Below, one piece after another: positions 43,715-51,687 of a DNA stretch of 64,000 bases. The stretch's first letter is position 1, and every line of letters begins with the position of its first letter. Made by a program: the position numbers and the translations under genes. The notes under the pieces were generated by a model, which saw only the letters and a list, made by a program, of their open reading frames with translations, had not been told where the DNA came from and made no database searches. Source of the DNA: Fibrobacter sp. UWP2 (GTDB taxonomy: Bacteria > Fibrobacterota > Fibrobacteria > Fibrobacterales > Fibrobacteraceae); NCBI RefSeq assembly GCF_900141705.1, contig NZ_FQYM01000012.1, forward strand, positions 1-64,000. Direction: 5' to 3'.

Positions 43715-45193
43715 TTACAGCCATGCGCCTTCGTGCGAGAACATGATATCCTTCATGGCATCGACGCCGCCTTTAAGGTTGTAGAGCGGCCCCGTGTAGC
43801 CTGCTTCGCGCAAGGTGTTGATGGCGAGAATGCTGCGTTTGCCCTGCTTGCAGATGAAAACCGTATCCTTGTTCGGGTCCAGTTCTTTTTGCCTGCGGGC
43901 CAGCTGCCCGATGGGAATCACAATGGCGTTCGGGAATCGCAAAATCGCGCGTTCATGCGGCTCGCGCACATCCACGATAGTCATCGGGTCGCCATCGTCA
44001 ATCTTCTTCGCGAGTTCTTCGGGAGTAAAGCCCTCCACCGGAATTTCGTTTTCGGTCTTGAGCCCGCAAAGTTCATCGTAATCGATTTCCTCGACATCGG
44101 TAATCGTCGGGTTGCTCCCGCAAATGGGGCAGTTCCTGTTGCGTTCCACCTTCAAAATTCGCGAGGTCAGGTACAGGCTATCAATATGCAGGAGTTTCCC
44201 GTTCAGGTGCTCGCCGATACCGAGAAGCAATTTGAGCGCCTCGTTGGCCTGGATGCTCCCCACAATGCCCGGAAGCGGACTGATCGCACCACCCTCGGAA
44301 CAGGAGGGAATAAGCCCTGCCGGCGGAGGCGACGGGAATTGGCAACGGTAGCACGGTCCGCCGTCCAGATTGAAAATGCCCACCTGGCCCTCGAACTGGT
44401 AAATCGCGCCGAACACGACGGGAATGCCGTGCAGCGCACACGCATCGTTAATGAGGTAGCGCGCCTTGTAGTTGTCGGAGCAGTCGACCACCAAATCGTA
44501 ACCGTCAATCTGTTCCAGAATATTCGAAGAATCTAGCTGCACCTTTTCGGCGATAAATTCGATATTCCTGTTGATGTTTTTTACCTTGTCCTTGGCGGAG
44601 GCGACTTTCGGGCGCTTGATATCGCGGGAACCGTGAAGTACCTGGCTCTGCAGGTTTTCGAGCGAGACCTCGTTGAAATCGACGACCTTGATGGTCCCGA
44701 CACCCGCCGCGGCAAGGTACTGGATGACCGGCGAACCGAGCGCGCCCGCACCCGCGACAACGACCTTTGCGGCCTTGATGCGCTTTTGGCCCTTCACGCC
44801 AATTTCCTTAAGCATTAGGTGCTTGCCAAAGCGCTCCACCTCGTTGTCATCGAAGGCGACTTCCTTGCGCCTCTCGTCCGAAATGAGACTTTCGACCGCA
44901 GCGTTCTGCGATTGATCAACAGGCGCTCCGCCAGCAATCGCAGGCAACAACAGGATTTCCGTATCTTCGGGAAGCGGCGTTTCCCAGAGGGTTTCCACCG
45001 TCAGGTTCTTGCCGTTGACATAAATCTGAATAAAATTCCGGATTTTGCCACCATCATCGTAAAGGACGTTCTTGGCATCCGGATACATGTCCAAAAGGAT
45101 GAAGAGTGCCTTCCTGACCGTACTCGCGGGAATTTCTATCCGCGCATTCCTACCAAAAAAATTTCTAAGAGTAGCCGATATGTATATTTTCAC
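43715..45193 (-). CDS. Ubiquitin-like carrier - E1 - rhodanese fusion
   Basis: A 492-residue protein with three joined functions. Residues 1-89 are a MoaD/ThiS-like beta-grasp carrier ending LLLPAIAGG. Residues 113-370 are a MoeB/ThiF-type E1 (GAGALGSPV, NLQSQV, PSCSEGGAISPLPG, zinc pairs CYRC and CPIC). Residues 385-492 are a rhodanese domain with Cys in VFICKQGKRS. Gly88-Gly89 is followed by Ala90, so the carrier can only be activated after cleavage; the next operon encodes a JAMM protease that could do this. GGAGG precedes the GTG start. Proposed: self-contained thiocarboxylate formation on the carrier. Confidence 0.88.
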   Translation of the reverse strand: MKIYISATLRNFFGRNARIEIPASTVRKALFILLDMYPDAKNVLYDDGGKIRNFIQIYVNGKNLTVETLWETPLPEDTEILLLPAIAGGAPVDQSQNAAVESLISDERRKEVAFDDNEVERFGKHLMLKEIGVKGQKRIKAAKVVVAGAGALGSPVIQYLAAAGVGTIKVVDFNEVSLENLQSQVLHGSRDIKRPKVASAKDKVKNINRNIEFIAEKVQLDSSNILEQIDGYDLVVDCSDNYKARYLINDACALHGIPVVFGAIYQFEGQVGIFNLDGGPCYRCQFPSPPPAGLIPSCSEGGAISPLPGIVGSIQANEALKLLLGIGEHLNGKLLHIDSLYLTSRILKVERNRNCPICGSNPTITDVEEIDYDELCGLKTENEIPVEGFTPEELAKKIDDGDPMTIVDVREPHERAILRFPNAIVIPIGQLARRQKELDPNKDTVFICKQGKRSILAINTLREAGYTGPLYNLKGGVDAMKDIMFSHEGAWL

Positions 45194-45260
45194 TTTTTCC
45201 TCCGTACAAAAAAAAGTGGAATTTTAGACAAAATAACCACCTGGATTATTTTCACCGCGA

Positions 45261-45330
45261 AATATAGAACCGGATTTTGCCTATGTCCAATACTTAATTT
45301 TTATGCGGAATTATCGGATTTTTTTATAAC
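45261..45330 (-). promoter_or_regulatory. Sulfur-regulon promoter, carrier-E1-rhodanese fusion
   Basis: Minus strand: TTGGAC at 45290-45285, 18-bp spacer, TATATT at 45266-45261, upstream GATAATTCCGCATAAAA block. Confidence 0.8.
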
Positions 45331-45352
45331 GCCCTAGAACAGCAAGGAGTCG

Positions 45353-45730
45353 TCAGCATTTGATATCATTTTTGTAACTTCTGATATCGGCAACCCCCTC
45401 CCTTGTCACAGAAATTATCACGTAAACAAGCCCAGGGACCATGTTTTCGGCATCTTCCCTGGACGGTACAGCCTCATAATCGGGGTGCGAGTGGTAAAAA
45501 CCGACTATTTCAAGCCCGCTTCCCTCGATTTCACGCTCCACCTGGTAAAGAAAGAGTGGGTCCGCCTCGAAATGCGTCCCTCTCCCCTCCCCCTGAATCC
45601 GGTTAGGCAAAGCACGTATTTCCGTCACCTCGAACTTGCCGTCCGGGGCGTTTTTCCCGAGCAAAATCCCGCAACATTCATGCGGATAACTTTGCCGGGC
45701 TTCTTCTGCAATACGTTGCCGCCAACTCAT
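45353..45730 (-). CDS. JAMM/MPN (M67) metalloprotease, second copy
   Basis: A 125-residue zinc peptidase with YPHECCG (Glu near 18) and YHSHPDYEAVPSREDAE (His-x-His-x10-Asp). It follows the sulfite reductase gene by a few bases in a metY - sir - JAMM operon. It probably processes a ubiquitin-like sulfur carrier. The candidate substrate is the internal Gly-Gly of the fusion protein encoded next to it; the Gly-Gly-Gly-Cys carrier at 33298 is an alternative. It is distinct in sequence from the JAMM protein at 32069-32479. Confidence 0.87.
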   Translation of the reverse strand: MSWRQRIAEEARQSYPHECCGILLGKNAPDGKFEVTEIRALPNRIQGEGRGTHFEADPLFLYQVEREIEGSGLEIVGFYHSHPDYEAVPSREDAENMVPGLVYVIISVTREGVADIRSYKNDIKC

Positions 45731-45739
45731 TTCTTAACG

Positions 45740-46597
45740 CTAGACACTCGCTTCCAGGATTTTCTTCGCAAACACGTCGCGACCGATGCGGTCGATAGTG
45801 TACTTGAAACGTTCGCCAGGGTTCGCGTTCTCGGCAAAGAACGTAATGGCCGCATCGCAGATATCGAGCAACTTTTGCTTGTCTTCGATGAAGGGGATAA
45901 TCGTTTCGCCCTTGTTGATGTTGTTGCCGAAAAGCCCGCCAAAGGAGACGATGTAGCCGTGGGTATCTTCCCAGGCGTCCGTCGGGCAAGACTTGTAGCA
46001 GCGACCGCAGAAATTGCACTGCGACTCGTCGAAGATAACCTTCTTGTTTTCGACCTTGATGGCTCCCTTGCGGCAGGTCTTTGCGCAGAGCCCGCAGCCG
46101 ATGCACTTGTCTTCGAGCCACTTAACCTTGATGGCACCCTTGATGCCCACGTCGTTTTCTTCGGCCTTGAGGCAGTTGTTCTGGCAACCGGTCACGCCGA
46201 ACTTAAACTTGTGCGGGAGTTCACGGGCAAAATAGCGGTCGTCGAGCTCCTTAGCGAGCGCGTAGGTGTCGATGCACCCACTGGGGCAAACGGCTTCACC
46301 CTGGCACGCCGTAATGGTACGCACGCGGGGGCCGCAAACGCCCGGTTCCACGCCGCCTTCGGCCAAGGCCGCCTTCACGTCTTCTACGTTTTCGAGTTTG
46401 ATGAACGGAATTTCGACGCTCTGTCTGGAGGTCAAATGGGCGTAGCCTTCACCATACTTGTCGGCGACTTCCGCGATTTTGGCGAGCTGGGTGGCGGTCA
46501 GGTTTCCACCCACGACGCGTACGCGCAGCGAGAAATTGTTCTTCTGCTTCTGGCGCATCCAACCGCCCTTTTTAAGAGTTGCATAATCCGTTGCCAT
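45740..46597 (-). CDS. Small siroheme-type sulfite reductase with ferredoxin domain
   Basis: A 285-residue protein related to the nitrite/sulfite reductase 4Fe-4S family. A half-module (about 20-90, LTSRQSVEIPF) is followed by the siroheme/cluster Cys blocks TACQGEAVCPSGC and GVTGCQNNC, then two ferredoxin motifs CIGCGLCAKTC and CNFCGRCYKSCP (about 164-205). It would reduce sulfite, possibly giving sulfide directly to a carrier protein. It is about half the size of classic CysI and resembles small reductases linked to thiocarboxylate pathways. It lies between metY and a JAMM gene. Confidence 0.85.
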   Translation of the reverse strand: MATDYATLKKGGWMRQKQKNNFSLRVRVVGGNLTATQLAKIAEVADKYGEGYAHLTSRQSVEIPFIKLENVEDVKAALAEGGVEPGVCGPRVRTITACQGEAVCPSGCIDTYALAKELDDRYFARELPHKFKFGVTGCQNNCLKAEENDVGIKGAIKVKWLEDKCIGCGLCAKTCRKGAIKVENKKVIFDESQCNFCGRCYKSCPTDAWEDTHGYIVSFGGLFGNNINKGETIIPFIEDKQKLLDICDAAITFFAENANPGERFKYTIDRIGRDVFAKKILEASV

Positions 46598-46613
46598 ATT
46601 TTTGTGTCTCCGT

Positions 46614-47840
46614 TTAAATTTTCTTTATAGCTTGTTCGAAATCTTCCTTCAGATCCTCAATATTCTCGATACCGATGCTCACGCGGATAGTCCCTTCGAA
46701 AATTCCCGCATGTTCCTTCTGTTCCTTGGAACTGTGCGTAAAGATGGTGCTTTCCGGGTGAATCACCAGCGTGCGGATATCCCCGATATTGGTGGCGATG
46801 GTAGCGTACTTGAGGCCATTAATCAGCTTGAACGCCCTTTCCTTCGTGCCCGCGTCAATCGTGAGGATTGCGCCTCCCCTGCCGCCAAGCTGCTTCTGCA
46901 CCAGGTCGTAATAGGGGCTGCTTTTCAGGGCCGGATAGTTGACAGAAATGCCATCAAAGCCCTGCAAAAATTCCGAGAGTTGCAGCGCGTTGCTGCACAG
47001 GCGATCCATGCGCAGCCCGAGAGTCTCGAGCCCGAGCGAATTCAGGAAAGATGTTTGGGGAGCAACGCAGCAACCCACGTTGCGCCAGATTCCGTTGCGC
47101 AGCTTCGCGATGTAGGCGAACTTGCCAAAACGCCTGTATTCTTCGAGGCCCCTATAGCGGGCGTAATCCCAAGGGAAGTTCCCGCTATCGACAATGAGGC
47201 CGCTAATCGCAGAACCGCTCCCGTTAATGTACTTCGAAGACGAATGCACCACGATATCCGCGCCGAAATCGAAGGGATGCACAAGATACGGGGTCGCCGT
47301 CGTGCTATCGACGATAAACGGGACGCCACCCTCGTGGGCGACATCCGCGACGGCATTCAGGTCAACGACATTCAGTTTCGGGTTTCCGATAAGCTCGGTA
47401 AACACCGCCTTCGTCCTTTCGTTCAGCTGTTCGCGGACACTTTCAGCAGTCACTTCGGTAACAAAGCGAGTCGTAATGCCGAACGCTTCCAGGTCATGGA
47501 ACAGGTCGATTGTACCGCCAAAAAGCCCGGCACTCGCAATCACTTCGTCGCCCGCGTGCAAAATGTTCAAAAGCGAGATAGTCACCGCCGCCATGCCCGA
47601 AGAACACGCCACCGCGCCGATTCCCTTCTCGAGCGATGCAATGCGGCGTTCAAAGGAATCGTTCGTGGGGTTCGCGATGCGCGTATATGCAAAACCCGGA
47701 GCCTTGTTGTTGAACACGGCTTCGAGTTTTTCGGCGGAATCCTGTGAAAAGGCGCTCACCTGGTAAATCGGCGCAAGCGTAGAACCGCTACATCGGTCGC
47801 TACCAAAATTCTGGTGCAATAAAGCAGTATTGAATTCCAT
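46614..47840 (-). CDS. metY: O-acetylhomoserine sulfhydrylase (MetY type)
   Basis: A 408-residue PLP enzyme of the Cys/Met metabolism family that would join sulfide, or sulfur from a carrier thiocarboxylate, to O-acetylhomoserine to form homocysteine. The PLP Lys lies in HSSSKYINGSG; FAYTRIANPTNDSFERR, CSSGMAAV and the Asp in IVDSTTATPY are typical. In Wolinella, MetY works with HcyS, HcyD and HcyF; all three types exist in this window. It is the first gene of the metY - sir - JAMM operon with a sulfur-type promoter and a GGAG leader. Confidence 0.9.
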   Translation of the reverse strand: MEFNTALLHQNFGSDRCSGSTLAPIYQVSAFSQDSAEKLEAVFNNKAPGFAYTRIANPTNDSFERRIASLEKGIGAVACSSGMAAVTISLLNILHAGDEVIASAGLFGGTIDLFHDLEAFGITTRFVTEVTAESVREQLNERTKAVFTELIGNPKLNVVDLNAVADVAHEGGVPFIVDSTTATPYLVHPFDFGADIVVHSSSKYINGSGSAISGLIVDSGNFPWDYARYRGLEEYRRFGKFAYIAKLRNGIWRNVGCCVAPQTSFLNSLGLETLGLRMDRLCSNALQLSEFLQGFDGISVNYPALKSSPYYDLVQKQLGGRGGAILTIDAGTKERAFKLINGLKYATIATNIGDIRTLVIHPESTIFTHSSKEQKEHAGIFEGTIRVSIGIENIEDLKEDFEQAIKKI

Positions 47841-47875
47841 TCAGCATGTCTCCGTACAATTTTTATCCGCAGCCA

Positions 47876-47943
47876 AATATAGAACGGTATTTCAACCCCG
47901 TCCAATACTTAATTTTTATGCGGAATTATCAGTTTTTTCTATA
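47876..47943 (-). promoter_or_regulatory. Sulfur-regulon promoter, metY-sir-JAMM operon
   Basis: Minus strand: TTGGAC at 47905-47900, 18-bp spacer, TATATT at 47881-47876, upstream GATAATTCCGCATAAAA block. Confidence 0.8.
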
Positions 47944-47962
47944 ACGAAGCCGCATCCGTTCG

Positions 47963-49021
47963 TTAAATCACCACCACCGGCTCACGCAGCGACTTGTTTT
48001 CGAGCAGAGTCGCCGTATCGCCCTGCGTCACGAACATGCGGTAGATGAACACGTCCACCTTCTCGCCCACCTCGATTCTCGGCTGATCGAAGGAGCGCCG
48101 CGCCGTAAGCAAGACCCCGTTCACGCGGACGCGCAGTTCGATACCGTAACCGCGGAAATCTACTTCTTCCACGACGCCTTCTTCTGCAGAATTCTTGTAC
48201 TTCTGCACTTCGGTTTTCTTGGTGACCTTCACAAATTCCGGGCGCACAATCGCGTTTTCCGCATTTTCGAGGATGTCAAAGCGACGGAAATTACTATAGT
48301 CCCTGAAAATGCTGGGCTGCCCGAAGAACGATGCCGTAAAGGCGGTTTTCGGGTTGCTGTAGACCTCGTAAGGCGTGCCCACCTGCTCGATGCGGCCACG
48401 GTTAGTGATGATGATTTCGTCGGCCACCTCAATGGCTTCGTCCTGGTCGTGGGTCACGAAAATGCTGGTGACACCGAGCTTCTGGATCATGCCCTTGAGC
48501 CAACTGCGCAGTTCCTGACGCACCTTCGCGTCGATTGCGGCAAACGGTTCGTCAAGGAGCAAAAGCTGCGGGTTGGGAGCGAGGGCACGCGCAAAGGCCA
48601 CACGCTGGCGCTGTCCGCCCGAAAGTTCGCTCGGGTATCGTTTCTCGAGCCCGGAAAGGCCCACCAGTTCCAAGAGTTCGTGGACGCGTTCCTTGATTTC
48701 ATTCGCGGGTTTTTTCGCAATCTTCAAACCGAAGGCCACGTTATCAAAGACGGTCATGTAGCGGAACAATGCGTAACTCTGGAACACGAACCCGATGCCG
48801 CGCTTGCTCGCGGGCACATCGTTGATGACCTTCCCGTCGATAATGATTTCGCCACTGTCCGGGTTCTCGAGCCCTGCAATCATGCGGAGAATCGTCGTCT
48901 TGCCCGAACCGCTCGGGCCCAAAAGGCCAATGAGTTTCCCCTTCTCAATGCCGACAGTCACATCGTCCGAGGCCTTGAAATTTCCGAAATGCTTGTTGAT
49001 ATGTTTGAGTTCGACGTACAT
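47963..49021 (-). CDS. cysA: Sulfate ABC transporter ATPase
   Basis: A 352-residue ABC ATPase. It has a Walker A (LLGPSGSGKTT), the signature LSGGQRQRVAFARAL, a Walker B (LLLLDEPFAAID), the switch His in FVTHDQDEAIEV, and a C-terminal regulatory domain (about 240-352) of the CysA/TOBE kind. The start at ATG 49021 is preceded by AAGGAG; a TTG five codons earlier would include that site. It is last in the cysT-cysW-cysA operon and powers sulfate or thiosulfate uptake. Confidence 0.95.
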   Translation of the reverse strand: MYVELKHINKHFGNFKASDDVTVGIEKGKLIGLLGPSGSGKTTILRMIAGLENPDSGEIIIDGKVINDVPASKRGIGFVFQSYALFRYMTVFDNVAFGLKIAKKPANEIKERVHELLELVGLSGLEKRYPSELSGGQRQRVAFARALAPNPQLLLLDEPFAAIDAKVRQELRSWLKGMIQKLGVTSIFVTHDQDEAIEVADEIIITNRGRIEQVGTPYEVYSNPKTAFTASFFGQPSIFRDYSNFRRFDILENAENAIVRPEFVKVTKKTEVQKYKNSAEEGVVEEVDFRGYGIELRVRVNGVLLTARRSFDQPRIEVGEKVDVFIYRMFVTQGDTATLLENKSLREPVVVI

Positions 49022-49038
49022 AAAATCTCCTTTCAAGG

Positions 49039-49881
49039 CTATTTCTTTCTTCCCTTATGTTCAATGACGCTTCTTGCCACCAGAATGAGAATGGCAAGCA
49101 TCACCAGTATCGACGCCACCGCAAACGCGGGCACGTACTGGAACTCGTTAAAAAGGATTTCCACATGGAGCGGGAGCGTGTTCGTCTTTCCGCGCAAGTG
49201 GCCCGAAATCACCGACACCGCACCGAATTCGCCCATGGCGCGCGCCGCACAAAGCACGACGCCGTAAAGGAACGCCCACTTGATATGCGGGAAGGTGATG
49301 CGCCTAAAAATCGTAAAACCCTTCGCACCCATGAGCGCCGCCGCCTCTTCCTCGTCGGTTCCCTGCGATTCCAGCACCGGAATCAGTTCGCGTGAAATGA
49401 ACGGGAACGTCACGAAAATTGTCGCCAGCACGATTCCCGGCACCGCAAAGACAATCTTGATGTCGGCATCCTGCAACAGCGGGAAAATCGGGCTTTGGCG
49501 GCCGAACGTGAGCAAAAAAATGAGACCCGCAATAATCGGCGAAACCGTCACCGGCAAGTCAATGAGCGTCGCGAGAATCTTTTTCCCCTTGAACTTGAAC
49601 TTCGTGAGGCTCCAGGCGGCACACAGCCCAAATACCGTATTGATGGCGACCGCAAAGAACGAAGCCTCTAGCGTAAGGAGTATCGCCTTAATGGTGTAAT
49701 CGTCGGCAACCGCCTTGCTGTACACCGCAAAGCCCTGCTTGAACGCTTCGGTAATCACCGTAATCAGCGGGAGAATAAGCATCAGGAATACGAAAAGAAG
49801 GCTTATGCCAATCAGCGAATACCTGACGATTTTCGAGCCTTTCGTATCACGATGGAGACTGCTCTGCGTAACTGTACTCAT
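49039..49881 (-). CDS. cysW: Sulfate ABC transporter permease CysW
   Basis: A 280-residue inner-membrane permease with six likely transmembrane helices and the EAA loop EEEAAALMGAKGFTIFRRITFP, followed by GEFGAVSVISGHLRG, which is strongly conserved in CysW. GGGAGG precedes the start, and the start overlaps the cysT stop by one base. It pairs with CysT in the membrane. Confidence 0.95.
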   Translation of the reverse strand: MSTVTQSSLHRDTKGSKIVRYSLIGISLLFVFLMLILPLITVITEAFKQGFAVYSKAVADDYTIKAILLTLEASFFAVAINTVFGLCAAWSLTKFKFKGKKILATLIDLPVTVSPIIAGLIFLLTFGRQSPIFPLLQDADIKIVFAVPGIVLATIFVTFPFISRELIPVLESQGTDEEEAAALMGAKGFTIFRRITFPHIKWAFLYGVVLCAARAMGEFGAVSVISGHLRGKTNTLPLHVEILFNEFQYVPAFAVASILVMLAILILVARSVIEHKGRKK

Positions 49882-50711
49882 TAGCTACCTCCCTTGAGAA
49901 TCTTGGCATTCCTGTTCTGCACCACGTTCACCAGGAACAGCGTGATGAACGACGCCACCAGCATCACGAGGGCAATCGTCGTCGCACTGGAATAGTCGTA
50001 TTCCTGAAGTTCCGACATGATGATGAGCGGCGCAATTTCGGTTTCGAAGGGCATGTTGCCCGCAATGAACACGACGCTGCCGTATTCGCCGAGGCAGCGC
50101 CCGAAAGCAAGCCCGAAACCCGTAAAGATGGCGGGAATCAGTTCCGGCAAGATGACCTTCCAGAAAATCCTTGTACGGCTTGCGCCCAGCACCCCTGCAG
50201 CCTCTTCGTAGGCGGGGTCCAGCTTTTCGAGCACCGGCTGCACCGCGCGCACCACGAACGGAATGCCGATAAACACTAGCGCCACCGTGATGCCGATGCG
50301 CGTGAATGCAATCTTGATGCCGAAATTCGCGAAAAAGCCGCCTATAAGGCCCGTATCCGCAGTGAGCGCCGTAAGCGCGATGCCCGCCACCGCCGTAGGC
50401 AATGCAAACGGGAGCTCAATCGTTCCGTCCACGATGCGCTTAAGCGGGAACGTGTAACGCACCAGCACCCAGGCGAGAATCACGCCCATCACCGCATTGA
50501 TAAGCGAGGCGACAAAAGCCGTCAAGAAACTCACCTTGAAACTCGAAAGCACGCGCGGACGCGTGATGACGTCGATAATATCGCTCGCACTCATCTGGGC
50601 CGAAAACACGACCAGCGAGGCAAGCGGAATCAGCACCACCACGCTCAAAATCGCCAGGGTCACCCCTGTTGTAAGGCCGAAGCCCGGTATGACAACACTC
50701 TTTCTTTTCAT
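49881..50711 (-). CDS. cysT: Sulfate ABC transporter permease CysT
   Basis: A 276-residue permease with six likely transmembrane helices, the EAA loop YEEAAGVLGASRTRIFWKVILP and GRCLGEYGSVVFIAGNMP, typical of CysT/CysU. The start is taken as ATG 50711, because the alternative TTG 50723 lies inside the promoter -10. The -10 is so close that the transcript would begin only a few bases before the ATG, so it may be nearly leaderless. Confidence 0.94.
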   Translation of the reverse strand: MKRKSVVIPGFGLTTGVTLAILSVVVLIPLASLVVFSAQMSASDIIDVITRPRVLSSFKVSFLTAFVASLINAVMGVILAWVLVRYTFPLKRIVDGTIELPFALPTAVAGIALTALTADTGLIGGFFANFGIKIAFTRIGITVALVFIGIPFVVRAVQPVLEKLDPAYEEAAGVLGASRTRIFWKVILPELIPAIFTGFGLAFGRCLGEYGSVVFIAGNMPFETEIAPLIIMSELQEYDYSSATTIALVMLVASFITLFLVNVVQNRNAKILKGGS

Positions 50712-50722
50712 AAGCGTCGCCA

Positions 50723-50792
50723 AATATAGAACGCGTTTTCCCGTGCGTCCAATACTTAATAATTATGCTGAATTATCAATTTTTTCTATAAC
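50723..50792 (-). promoter_or_regulatory. Sulfur-regulon promoter, cysTWA operon
   Basis: Minus strand: TTGGAC at 50752-50747, 18-bp spacer, TATATT at 50728-50723, upstream GATAATTCAGCATAA block. Confidence 0.8.
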
Positions 50793-50854
50793 AAACAGGG
50801 ATGCAATTGAAATTTGAAATATTTATATTACCACTGAAAATTTGGAGGCATTAG

Positions 50855-51427
50855 ATGAGCTTGACACTTGAACGCGCAAAAGAAATCAACAAGGGCCACG
50901 TGACCGAAGAATCGCTGGTCATCCATTCCCTCAACGTATGCTATGCCATGGGCGCGATGGCCAAACACTTCGGCGAAGACGTTGAACACTGGCAGGCCGT
51001 GGGCTACCTGCACGATTACGACTACCAGGAATTCCCCGAAGAACACCTGCAGCACACCGAAAAGGAACTGCTCGCGCAGGGCGTTTCCGAAGAAGACGTG
51101 CGCGCCATTTTGGCACACGGCTTTGAAATCGTAAACCAGGTGGAACCCAAGACCAACATGGAAAAGAGCCTGTTCACCGTCGACGAACTCACCGGAATCA
51201 TCCAGGCCTGCGCGAGAATGCGCCCCAACGGCATCCTGGATCTGGAAGTGAAAAGTTTCGTGAAGAAGTTCAAGGACAAGAAATTTGCCGCCAAGTGCAA
51301 CCGCGACTACATCCTGAAAGGCTGTGCCCTGCTCGGCATGGACGTGAAAGACGTCGCCGCCATCTGCATCGAGGGCATGCGTGAACACGCCGCCGAAATC
51401 GGCCTGGCGGGGAACGCCGGGGCATAA
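50855..51427 (+). CDS. HD-domain hydrolase
   Basis: A 190-residue HD-fold protein with a likely metal site: His in VIHSLNV, the HD pair in GYLHDYDY, and the downstream ILAHGFEI. HD proteins cleave phosphate esters such as nucleotides. The substrate is unknown. GGAGG lies before the start. It is divergent from cysTWA and has no sulfur-type promoter of its own. Confidence 0.75.
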   Translation: MSLTLERAKEINKGHVTEESLVIHSLNVCYAMGAMAKHFGEDVEHWQAVGYLHDYDYQEFPEEHLQHTEKELLAQGVSEEDVRAILAHGFEIVNQVEPKTNMEKSLFTVDELTGIIQACARMRPNGILDLEVKSFVKKFKDKKFAAKCNRDYILKGCALLGMDVKDVAAICIEGMREHAAEIGLAGNAGA

Positions 51428-51513
51428 TGTCGGTTTAAATGTCGGAAAAGATGTCGGATTAATGTCGGAATGAAAAACACATTTGTCGGGGTATTTGTCG
51501 GTGTAAATGTCGG
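51428..51513. repeat. TGTCGG repeats with 12-bp period
   Basis: TGTCGG starts at 51428, 51440, 51452, 51463, 51484, 51496 and 51508, that is spacings of 12, 12, 11, 21, 12 and 12. It lies directly after the HD-domain stop, on the left border of the AT-rich island. Confidence 0.8.
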
Positions 51514-51607
51514 GGTAAAAAACGACAAAAAATGGGCGTTCCCCGGCTCGTTTACCCTCGCCGGGTCGGGCTATACTCGCTTCGCTCCCGGAGCCTTGCT
51601 TTGCGTC

Positions 51608-51628
51608 ATGGCGGACTCGATCCGCCAT
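51608..51628. repeat. Palindromic element at island border
   Basis: A perfect 8-bp inverted repeat ATGGCGGA/TCCGCCAT with a 5-base loop, in the GC-rich stretch 51540-51687 that otherwise shows no gene. The base composition changes sharply just to the right. Confidence 0.6.
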
Positions 51629-51687
51629 CTAGAACCAAATAGCGCAAGTCTCCGCCCTTACGGGTCACTATCCCTAACGCAAAAATT

